Shown here one piece after another: positions 6,387 to 13,918 of a stretch of 15,497 nt of DNA. The position numbers were made by a program, and so were the translations under genes. Under the pieces are notes generated by a model. It was not told where the DNA came from and did not search any database. It saw nothing but the letters and a program-made list of their open reading frames with translations. Source of the DNA: an uncultured Prevotellaceae bacterium (GTDB taxonomy: Bacteria; Bacteroidota; Bacteroidia; Bacteroidales; Muribaculaceae). Every line of letters begins with the position of its first letter. Positions within the stretch are counted from its first letter, which is position 1. Where the stretch lies: NCBI GenBank assembly GCA_945983195.1, contig CAMFSS010000019.1, forward strand, positions 1-15,497, written 5' to 3'.

Positions 6387-7964
6387 TTATCTGTAACCTT
6401 CGTTCTGGTCCTCAGGTGCAATGTCGTCGTTCTGGTCGATTTCTGCAAGCGGAAGCGGCCATACCTTGTTCCACTCCTGGATTGTTCCCGAACGCTTTGC
6501 CCACTTGTTGCGCTCCTTTACATACTCAAGGAACTTGCCTGTGCGCACGAGGTCGAAACGACGCCAACGCTCTCCGAACAGCTCACGTACGCGCTCTGTC
6601 AGAATCTCTGTGCGGAACTGCTCTTTCGACATGCCTGTCCAACGCTTGTCGGCCGGAAGGTCGAAGTCCCATGCACGCGAACGAACCTTGTTGACCTCTT
6701 CCATTGCCTCTGTTGTGCTGCCAAGCTCGTTCAAGCACTCTGCATACAGCAGAATTGCATTGGCAAGGCGGAGGAATGGTATGTTCTTGCCTGAGTACCA
6801 CATATTGTTGAGGCCCATTCCTGAGTGTGAGTCTGTGCGGAAGTCCTCATACTTCTTGATGTGCGGCTTAAGCTCGTCGTGGTCCTCACCGAGGTCTTCC
6901 CATGCCACACTGTTAAGGTCGGGCACTTTGCCGAACCATGTGAAGTCGTAGCGGATTGCCTCCTCTTTGCGCACGTCACCATCTTCCCATATACCGCCGT
7001 CGGCTACATCGCTGTATGCCCACTCTGTCGGTACTGCGTGGTCGTAACCGCTCATGAAGCAGCCGTCACCGCCCATCGACTGCACTGCGCGTGAGCCAAT
7101 CTGGAACTGAACTGCATTGTTGTCAGGCCATGCGTTGCTGAATTGCCACTCGAAGATTGCCTCCGAAGTGTTGCCCATGCTGTAATCCCACAGGTCATAG
7201 TAGGGAACAAGCTCAAACGGACCCTTAACCACCTTCTCAAGTGCTGCCTTTGCCTTCGAGAAGTCACGAAGTCCTGTTGCCTCCGGTGCCGACATATAGG
7301 CATAGCCCAGAAGCATCGATGCTGCATAGGTTGTAGCACGTGCCGGCTCGTTGGTGTCCGGGCAGTATTTCACTGCATTCTCAAAGTCGTTGATGATGAA
7401 CTCCCAGATGTCCTTCTCCGGCTGGCGGCCATAGCCAAGCTCGCTGATGCGCTCAAGGTCAAGGATTGGAATACGTCCATAGATGAAGGTAAGTTCCATT
7501 GAAAGTCCGGCGCGGACGAAGCTGGCTTCACCGAAGATGCGGGCTGCATCTTCATCGCTTTCTACGAGCGGCTTCAAGGCCTTGATGATTTTGGCTGCCT
7601 CTCCTACCTTGGTCCAGCGGTTGCCCCACTGGTCTGAGATATAGTAAAGTTCCGATGTCAGGAGTGCATCGTAGCGGTCGAGTGACCCGCGGCGCATTCC
7701 GTCCTCCTTCAGTGCCTGGTATGCTCCCGACTGTATTTCATCGGTTCCTACCATGCACTCCCACAAGTAGCGGTCTTTGAACATTTCACGCCACCCTTTA
7801 TAGCAGCTCTGTAATACTGATTCGGCATATTCAGGCGACGAGTACATCTTCTCCTCTGTGATTGCCGTCTTGGGCTCTTCGTCAAGGAAATCGCTGCACG
7901 ATGCAAATGGAAGCGATGCCAGAGCTATTATGCCCAGTGTAATTATCTTATTTTTCAGTTTCAT
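6387..7964 (-). CDS. SusD/RagB-like outer-membrane glycan-binding lipoprotein
   Basis: A 525-residue SusD-family protein that sits as a lid over the SusC-like transporter on the cell surface and binds the incoming oligosaccharide. It has a lipoprotein signal with lipobox LPFASC (Cys23), followed by SDFLDEEP, an acidic stretch like the surface-export signal of Bacteroidetes lipoproteins. Helical TPR-like segments appear around 215-260 (ARATTYAASMLLGYAYM) and 405-440 (RLANAILLYAECLNELG). The C-terminal RagB/SusD block includes ILTERVRELFGERWRRFDLVR. Length is typical. It starts 21 bp after the susC stop codon, so the two are translated from one mRNA. The ligand cannot be read from the sequence, and starch is not implied by the family name. 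Confidence 0.95.
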   Translation of the reverse strand: MKLKNKIITLGIIALASLPFASCSDFLDEEPKTAITEEKMYSSPEYAESVLQSCYKGWREMFKDRYLWECMVGTDEIQSGAYQALKEDGMRRGSLDRYDALLTSELYYISDQWGNRWTKVGEAAKIIKALKPLVESDEDAARIFGEASFVRAGLSMELTFIYGRIPILDLERISELGYGRQPEKDIWEFIINDFENAVKYCPDTNEPARATTYAASMLLGYAYMSAPEATGLRDFSKAKAALEKVVKGPFELVPYYDLWDYSMGNTSEAIFEWQFSNAWPDNNAVQFQIGSRAVQSMGGDGCFMSGYDHAVPTEWAYSDVADGGIWEDGDVRKEEAIRYDFTWFGKVPDLNSVAWEDLGEDHDELKPHIKKYEDFRTDSHSGMGLNNMWYSGKNIPFLRLANAILLYAECLNELGSTTEAMEEVNKVRSRAWDFDLPADKRWTGMSKEQFRTEILTERVRELFGERWRRFDLVRTGKFLEYVKERNKWAKRSGTIQEWNKVWPLPLAEIDQNDDIAPEDQNEGYR

Positions 7965-7985
7965 CGTTGTTTGTGTTTTTTGTTG

Positions 7986-10900
7986 TTAGAAAATGCTTAA
8001 CGAAAGTCCCAATGTGTAAGTACGCTCTGTCGGGTAGTAGCCGTTACCGTCGCCATACTCAGGGTCAAATCCCTTGTAGCCTGTCAAAGTGAACACGTTG
8101 CTTGCGGTGAAGTACACGCGAAGGTTGTTGAGGTGCCACTTCTGGGTCAGGTTCTTTGGCAAGTTGTAAGAGAGTGTGAGGTTCGACAAGCGGAGGAATG
8201 ATGTGCTCTGTACGTAGCGGTCGCTTTCGCCTGCTCCGTATGCGCTGTAGCCGCTCACGTTTGCCATGCGGCGTGGGAAGTATGCCGATGTGTTCTCCGG
8301 TGTCCAGCGGTCAAGAAGGTCGGTCGATGCGTTGCTCTGTCCGAATGAGCTGATAAGGCTCTCATAGTAGCCGCTAAGTGCGTGTCCGCCTACCGAGTAG
8401 TTGAAGATGGCGTTAAGTGTCAAGCCCTTCCATGAGAAGTCGGTCGAGAAGCCTCCGTAGAACTTCGGGTCCATATCGCTGTAGATTGCACGGTCATACT
8501 GGTCAACTATGCCGTCTGGCTTGTCTTCCGGTCCTGAAATGTCGCGCATATAGAGGTCGCCGAGTCCGATTGTGTGTCCGCTGAAGTCGAGGTTCTCCCA
8601 CTCTGCGCGGTTGCTCTCGTTGGCGATGCCTGCTGCCTGGAGGCAGTAGATGTTGTTGAGCGACTCACCTACGAAGATGTTGCCTGTGCGGCCGCCGCTG
8701 AGGATGCGCTCCACATTGCCGTAGAGTTTCTTCACCTTGTTGCGGTCAAGTCCTAAGTTTGCGCTGACGTTCCATGTGAAATCCTTTGTCTCCACCGGAA
8801 CTGCCGAGAGTGTAAGCTCAAATCCCTTGTTGCTCAGCTCACCGATGTTCTCCACTGTGTAAGTGTAGCCCGATGTGTTAGGCAGGTTGTGGCTCATGAG
8901 AAGGTTTGAGTTGTTGATGAAGAATACATCAAGTGATGCGCTCAAGCGGCGGTTGAGGAAGCTCATGTCAAGTCCGATGTTGGTCTGCTTCTGCTTCTCC
9001 CATGTGATGTTTGGTGTTCCGCGACGTCCGTTTGTTCCGTATGATGCCTCGCCGTTGCTTACGCTCGGTGAGTAGAGTGTGGCATACATGAAGTTGCCGA
9101 TTTCCTGGTTACCTACTGTTCCGTAGCCTCCGCGAAGCTTAATCTGGTTCACATACCATGTCTTCGGGAAGAACGTCTCGTTGGTGATATCCCATGCTAC
9201 CGAGAACGAGGGGAAGAAGCCCCAGCGGTGTCCGTCAGCAAAGCGCGATGATCCGTCCCAGCGTCCTGTGAGGGTCAGGTAGTAGCGCGATGCGTAGGTA
9301 TAGTTGGCACGTGCTACATACGACAAGATTGAGTTGGCTGAGTAGCTGTTGTAGATGTGACGGTTCTCTGCGTCGGCTGCGCCAAACAGTCCGTCGTAGC
9401 CGAGGTCGTCCGAAGCAAACTTGCGGCCCTCACCCTTCAGGTCTGAATATATCTTGCGCGATGCCGTTGTTCCGAAGAAGGCGTTCACGCGGTGCACTTC
9501 ATTGAAGATGTTGTCGTAGCTGATGGTGTTATCCCACTGCCACTGTGTCTCGCCGAAACGCTGCTGTGTTGCAAATGCCTCGCCTGAATAGTGGCGATAC
9601 GACTCCTGGATGCCGGTCGGGATAAACTGGTTCCAGCTCTGCTCGCCGTGATTGATGGCAAATGTCGAGCGGATGTTCACGCCCTTGATGGGGTTGATGT
9701 TCAAGTAGTTCGATGATGTGAGGTGATAGCGTGTACGGTCGGTCTTCACCTCGTAGGAGTTGAACGGGTTGAAGTTGTTGTTGTTCTCCTCCGATTTCAC
9801 ACGCCAGAAGAGTGTCAGATAGTCATCGTCGTGGCGGGTTGCATCGTCCTTGTAGGGAGCGAAGTCTACGAGTGGGTTACCATTGTAGAGTGCCTGCGAA
9901 TATACCGAGCCACTGGTCATGTCATCATGTGTGTAGGTGTATGAGGTGTTTGTTCCCACCTGCAACCACGGGGTGATGTCGGCCGATGCATTGATACGGC
10001 CGGTGTAGCGCTGCTGCTCTGTACCGCGAACGATACCCTTCAGGTTGTTCACACCGAGGCTCATGTAGAACTGCGATCCTTCCGATGCCTTCGAGAAGCT
10101 GAAGTTGTGGTTGTGCTGCACGCCTGTCTGTGTCACCTCTTTCAGCCAGTCGTAGCTCTTGCCGCTCTTGTAGCCGGCAAACTCCTGATCATGGAAGGCG
10201 ATATTGGTCTTCATCAGGGTGTTTTCGATGTACTCCTTACGGTTGGCATCGGGATTGTTATACATATATCCGTTGGCGTATGCCTCCGTACGCATCTCGA
10301 AGAGCTGCTGGGCGTTCATTGTCTCGGGGCGGTGGCCAATCTTCGAGAAGCCTACCCATCCGTCGTATGAGAACTCGCCTTTGCCTTTCTTACCCTTCTT
10401 GGTAGTTACCACGATTACACCGTTTGCACCACGCGATCCGTAGAGGGCGGTTGCCGATGCGTCTTTCAGCACCTGTACCGACTCAACGTCGTTCACGTTG
10501 ATTGAGTTGAAGAATCCGAAGTCGTTGCCCATTACAAGACCGTCGACTACATAGATTGGCGACGAGCCTGAATTGATGGTGTTCGTACCACGAATCTTGA
10601 TTGATGAATCTTCCGAGGGAGATGTGCTCTTCACGATGCTAACTCCTGCCACGCGGCCCGAAATAGCGTCGTTGATGTTTGTCACCGGCTTCTCGGCAAG
10701 TACTTCTGCGTCAACGTAAGATACTGCGCCCGTAAGGTCGCTCTTCTTCATTGCCACACCTACCACAACCACCTCATCAAGGCTGGTGCTTGCTTCTTGA
10801 AGTTTGATTACTAATTTTCCACTCTTGGGCACTGCCACTTCTTGTGCATTGTAGCCCACGTAGGATACTTGGAGTGTCTGGCCCGGCTTGGCCTTGATTG

Positions 10901-11078
10901 TAAAATTACCGTCAATGTCGGTCGATACTCCCACCGTTGTTCCCTTCACCAGAACTGTGGCTCCAATGAGTGGACCGGTTTTTTCATCTAAAACTTGTCC
11001 TGTGATATTTGTCTGTGCAAAGATTGCCTGCACGCAAAATAACATAAGGACCAACATAGTTGAAAGTCTACGTTTCAT
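7986..11078 (-). CDS. SusC/RagA-like TonB-dependent outer-membrane oligosaccharide transporter
   Basis: A 1030-residue outer-membrane receptor that imports oligosaccharides into the periplasm using TonB energy, working with the SusD-like protein encoded next. The signal peptide is about 1-21 (AIFA then QTN). A carboxypeptidase-D-regulatory-like beta domain follows (about 24-95, with ITGQVLDEKTGPLIGATV and the DIDGNFTIKA segment). The TonB box is DEVVVVG (101-107). The plug domain is about 112-225, including the family signature VLKDASATALYGSRGANG. The remainder is the 22-strand beta-barrel, ending in TYTLGLSLSIF with a terminal Phe as usual for outer-membrane proteins. The length is normal and no break is seen. 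There is no N-terminal STN domain, so it is not an anti-sigma-linked transducer; control by the HTCS would be expected. A -7 box lies 98 bp upstream of the start. Confidence 0.97.
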   Translation of the reverse strand: MKRRLSTMLVLMLFCVQAIFAQTNITGQVLDEKTGPLIGATVLVKGTTVGVSTDIDGNFTIKAKPGQTLQVSYVGYNAQEVAVPKSGKLVIKLQEASTSLDEVVVVGVAMKKSDLTGAVSYVDAEVLAEKPVTNINDAISGRVAGVSIVKSTSPSEDSSIKIRGTNTINSGSSPIYVVDGLVMGNDFGFFNSINVNDVESVQVLKDASATALYGSRGANGVIVVTTKKGKKGKGEFSYDGWVGFSKIGHRPETMNAQQLFEMRTEAYANGYMYNNPDANRKEYIENTLMKTNIAFHDQEFAGYKSGKSYDWLKEVTQTGVQHNHNFSFSKASEGSQFYMSLGVNNLKGIVRGTEQQRYTGRINASADITPWLQVGTNTSYTYTHDDMTSGSVYSQALYNGNPLVDFAPYKDDATRHDDDYLTLFWRVKSEENNNNFNPFNSYEVKTDRTRYHLTSSNYLNINPIKGVNIRSTFAINHGEQSWNQFIPTGIQESYRHYSGEAFATQQRFGETQWQWDNTISYDNIFNEVHRVNAFFGTTASRKIYSDLKGEGRKFASDDLGYDGLFGAADAENRHIYNSYSANSILSYVARANYTYASRYYLTLTGRWDGSSRFADGHRWGFFPSFSVAWDITNETFFPKTWYVNQIKLRGGYGTVGNQEIGNFMYATLYSPSVSNGEASYGTNGRRGTPNITWEKQKQTNIGLDMSFLNRRLSASLDVFFINNSNLLMSHNLPNTSGYTYTVENIGELSNKGFELTLSAVPVETKDFTWNVSANLGLDRNKVKKLYGNVERILSGGRTGNIFVGESLNNIYCLQAAGIANESNRAEWENLDFSGHTIGLGDLYMRDISGPEDKPDGIVDQYDRAIYSDMDPKFYGGFSTDFSWKGLTLNAIFNYSVGGHALSGYYESLISSFGQSNASTDLLDRWTPENTSAYFPRRMANVSGYSAYGAGESDRYVQSTSFLRLSNLTLSYNLPKNLTQKWHLNNLRVYFTASNVFTLTGYKGFDPEYGDGNGYYPTERTYTLGLSLSIF

Positions 11079-11133
11079 GTTACTTTAGAATTGATTATTA
11101 TTAGGTTTATAGTTAAAAAAAATTGTTGTTTTG

Positions 11134-11168
11134 AAGTTTAGTTAATGAGGGAGGTTATTCCCAAACTT
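11134..11168 (-). other. Possible stem-loop in the susC 5' leader
   Basis: On the minus strand AAGTTT plus the adjoining GGG (11168-11160) can pair with CCC (11151-11149) and AAACTT (11139-11134), with an 8-nt loop and a one-sided 9-nt bulge. It would lie within a few bases of the start of a transcript made from the -7 box at 11176-11183. The stem is short and partly AT, so it may not be stable. Confidence 0.25.
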
Positions 11169-11175
11169 TACGATG

Positions 11176-11183
11176 CAAATTTA
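11176..11183 (-). promoter_or_regulatory. Candidate susC promoter -7 box
   Basis: TAAATTTG on the minus strand is an exact match to the Bacteroides -7 consensus TAnnTTTG, in the 178-bp gap between the beta-mannosidase and susC, giving a leader of about 90 nt. A clean -33 TTTG at normal spacing is missing: the nearest lies 26 bases upstream. A weak -33 fits a promoter that needs an activator such as an HTCS. The heptamer AATTTGC occurs three times on this strand here (+ strand positions 11175, 11209 and 11218), once overlapping the box. Confidence 0.4.
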
Positions 11184-11239
11184 TGCTTTTGAGCCTTGAA
11201 AAATTGTAGCAAATTCGGCAAATTTTTGCGAAAATGCTC

Positions 11240-11264
11240 CATTTTAGGCTGTTTGGCTAAAATG
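11240..11264 (-). terminator. Inverted repeat spanning the beta-mannosidase stop codon
   Basis: CATTTTAG and CTAAAATG form a perfect 8-bp inverted repeat (11240-11247 and 11257-11264) with a 9-nt loop. The 5' arm on the minus strand contains the TAG stop of the beta-mannosidase gene. The stem is AT-rich, and the next T-run (TTTT) begins only four bases after it, so it is at best a weak terminator before susC. Confidence 0.3.
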
Positions 11265-13821
11265 TGTCACCAAGTGACAAAATTTTGAGCTGTCGGCGCA
11301 TTTCGTCACGATCAATCGCCGTCCTGACGTGTATGGTGCGCTTTTCTCCGGGCAAAATGTCAAAATAATTGTCACTGAAAAAGTTCTCAATTCCTTCAAG
11401 TGAGAGGAAAACGCCGCGTGCAAACACGTCACTGCCCACTGTCACCTCGTAGCCTCCTTCTGCCGGCTCTATATCCACGCTGTAGTTGGGGTGGGTATAG
11501 TTCATCAGCTTCTGTCGGCAGGCATATCCCACGTTGGTGTATGGCTCTGCTCCGGCTGTTTCAAAGCGCACTGCGAATATCACGTTTTCGCGCTTCTCAC
11601 CTTTCAGCATATTGCTCAGCGCACTGCTAAAAATCACCTGTGAGGTGAGTGCCTTGGCTGTCACGTTGCGCGTCACTTGCGCCAGTTTCTTGCCGCCAAG
11701 CGTGAGTGCTGTTATGGTAAATTTACCCTTTGCATTGGTGCGGCGGTCGCTCACAAGGTGCACCTTCACCACACCGTCTTTCACCGTCGGCGACACCAAT
11801 ATGTCGCGGTAGGCTTGGCGTGCGAAGTATTGCTGTGCTTTCCAGCGTCCGTAGTAGTCGCGTGCTGCCCACGATGCCACCGGCCAGCAGTCGTTGTGCT
11901 GCCAGTAGAGCGTTCCCATGCAGTAGGGCATGTCGCGGCGGTGCGCTTCCATCGCTGTCTTTATCGCGTCGCCCTGGAGTATCATTCCCACGTAAAGGAA
12001 ATGCTCGAAGTTGTCGGGCGTGCGGAACTCCTTGTCCATATAGTCGCGAATCAGGTTGTTGGCATACGACCCGGCTCGCTGGTGTGCCATCATCACTTCG
12101 CTGTTGATGCTCCAGTCGCGCTTCTGCGGTGCATATATCTTCACCGACTCAAATTCGGGAAACGACTGGAAGCCGTATTCCGAGAAGAATCGTGCTCGCT
12201 CCACGTTGTAGTGTCCTATCGAGTCGCGTCCGTGCCACACGCCCCAATAGTGTGCATCGCCGTTCACGCCGTCGCTCGGTGTGTCCTCGAAGGCAAAGGG
12301 CGACGATGGACGGTAGCTGATGCCGCTGCCATATTCTGCCACCACTTCCGGCAGGCACTTGAAGTACATATTCTTGAATTGCGACTCAAGCAGGGGCAGC
12401 ACTCCGCGCTCCTCGTAGTATTTCTTGCGGTTGCCCCAGCCGTACATCACGTCCTGGCACTCGTTGTTGCCGCACCACAAGGCTATGCACGCGTGGTTGC
12501 GCAGTCGCTTCACGTTGTCTATTGCCTCCTGGCGTATGTTGGCAATGAACTCGTCATCAGCCGGATAGGTCGAGCAGGCAAACATAAAGTCCTGCCACAC
12601 AAGTATGCCGTTGCGGTCGCATAGCTGGTAGAAGTAGTCGTCTTCGTACACTCCGCCGCCCCACACGCGTATCATATTCATGTTCACTGCCTTGGCATCG
12701 AGCACATGCTTCTCATATCGCTCTCGTGTGATGCGTGGCAGAAAATTGTCGAGCGGCACCATGTCGGCACCCTTCATGAACACTGGTTTGCCGTTCACCT
12801 CGAAGTAGAGGTTGTGCCCATACTGGTCCTTGTCGTTGTGCAGCACTATCGAGCGCAGTCCTATCTCCTGCGAGCGGCTATCTGCCTCCTTGCTGTTCAC
12901 TGTGAGAGCGGTCTTGAAGTCGTAGAGATAAGGCTCGCCGAGTCCGTTGGGCCACCACAGGCGCGGATTGGCTATAGTGTAGTCCATCTGCACGCGGTTT
13001 GTGCCTTTGGTGAGGCTCACCTGCTTCTTTGCCACCTCGCGTCCGTTGGCGGTCACTGTGAGGGTGGCATTGTTCACGGCTGCATCGGCTCGCACTTCCA
13101 CTATGCTGCTCAGCGATGCTTCGGCTTCGGTCACGCTGTTCTGTATGAGTTGCACATCGTCGATGCGTGTGCCGTTCCACGTCTCAAGCACCACATCGCG
13201 CCATATTCCCGAGGTCACCAAGCGTGGTCCCCAGTCCCAGCCGTAGTGGTAGCCGGCTTTTCGCGCGAAAATGCTCACCAGCTTGTCAAAGATGCCGCCG
13301 TACTGCGACTGGTCGGGGCCCGGATAGAAGCCGTATGCATAATTGTCGCATTTCGGCAGGTCTATTTTTATCGGCGAGTGGAAGTACACTTCAAGTTTGT
13401 TGCTGCCGCTTTTCAGCAATCCTTTCACGTTCACGCGCCATGTGCGGTGCATGTTGTTGGCATTGAGTATTGATTCGCCGTTGAGATACACATCGGCGTA
13501 TGTGTCAAGTCCGTAGAACACAAGTTCTTGGTTGCTGCTCGATGTCTCGGCTGCGGTGGCAGTCAGTTCGGTTTCATACATCCAGTCCTCCTTGTCAACC
13601 CACTGCACGCCTCGCTCATTGAGGCGGAAAAATGGGTCTTCGATAATCTCATTGGCAATAAGGTCGGTATGTACTGTTCCGGGCACTGTTGCCGGATACC
13701 AGATTTCCGAGCGTCCCTGGCGGAATTTCCACCCGTCGCGCAGCGTGCGCGTTGCTACATCAGCCCATGAGGCTGATGTGGCAAGCGACGTCATTACTAA
13801 TCCTATTAAAACTTTTTTCAT
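11257..13821 (-). CDS. GH2 exo-beta-mannosidase
   Basis: An 854-residue retaining beta-mannosidase (EC 3.2.1.25 expected) that removes non-reducing beta-D-mannose from oligosaccharides, probably in the periplasm. The signal peptide is about 1-20 (ends SWA) with no lipobox. The sugar-binding jelly-roll domain is about 25-200, the immunoglobulin-like domain about 200-310, the TIM barrel about 320-640, then C-terminal beta domains. The beta-mannosidase signature WGGGVYEDDYFY is at 387-398. The acid/base is Glu454 in WCGNNE and the nucleophile Glu548 in FFSEYGFQSFP. WQDFMFACSTYP (409-420) is also characteristic of mannosidases rather than GH2 beta-galactosidases. The length matches Bacteroides enzymes of this type. 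The gene follows the GH95 gene by 97 bp and precedes susC by 178 bp. Natural substrates could be manno-oligosaccharides or the Man-beta-1,4-GlcNAc core of N-glycans; the sequence does not separate these. Confidence 0.95.
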   Translation of the reverse strand: MKKVLIGLVMTSLATSASWADVATRTLRDGWKFRQGRSEIWYPATVPGTVHTDLIANEIIEDPFFRLNERGVQWVDKEDWMYETELTATAAETSSSNQELVFYGLDTYADVYLNGESILNANNMHRTWRVNVKGLLKSGSNKLEVYFHSPIKIDLPKCDNYAYGFYPGPDQSQYGGIFDKLVSIFARKAGYHYGWDWGPRLVTSGIWRDVVLETWNGTRIDDVQLIQNSVTEAEASLSSIVEVRADAAVNNATLTVTANGREVAKKQVSLTKGTNRVQMDYTIANPRLWWPNGLGEPYLYDFKTALTVNSKEADSRSQEIGLRSIVLHNDKDQYGHNLYFEVNGKPVFMKGADMVPLDNFLPRITRERYEKHVLDAKAVNMNMIRVWGGGVYEDDYFYQLCDRNGILVWQDFMFACSTYPADDEFIANIRQEAIDNVKRLRNHACIALWCGNNECQDVMYGWGNRKKYYEERGVLPLLESQFKNMYFKCLPEVVAEYGSGISYRPSSPFAFEDTPSDGVNGDAHYWGVWHGRDSIGHYNVERARFFSEYGFQSFPEFESVKIYAPQKRDWSINSEVMMAHQRAGSYANNLIRDYMDKEFRTPDNFEHFLYVGMILQGDAIKTAMEAHRRDMPYCMGTLYWQHNDCWPVASWAARDYYGRWKAQQYFARQAYRDILVSPTVKDGVVKVHLVSDRRTNAKGKFTITALTLGGKKLAQVTRNVTAKALTSQVIFSSALSNMLKGEKRENVIFAVRFETAGAEPYTNVGYACRQKLMNYTHPNYSVDIEPAEGGYEVTVGSDVFARGVFLSLEGIENFFSDNYFDILPGEKRTIHVRTAIDRDEMRRQLKILSLGDTF

Positions 13822-13918
13822 CTATGAGAAACTATTGTCTTCGTTTTTGGTTATTGTCTCCCCCTTCTGTTCCGGGAGAATTGTTTGGTTATGAAGTGGG
13901 TGCTTTATAATCAACCTT

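Noticed and set aside
11677..13473. Long plus-strand open frames (315 and 255 codons) opposite the beta-mannosidase
   Set aside because: They lie wholly antisense to a gene with intact catalytic motifs, their translations are low-complexity in Val/His/Cys/Ala with no domain or signal, and similar frames occur opposite every large gene here. They are shadows of codon bias.
13857..13879. TCTCCC/GGGAGA inverted repeat between the GH95 and beta-mannosidase genes
   Set aside because: Only 6 bp with an 11-nt loop and no T-run on either side, so it cannot be supported as a terminator.
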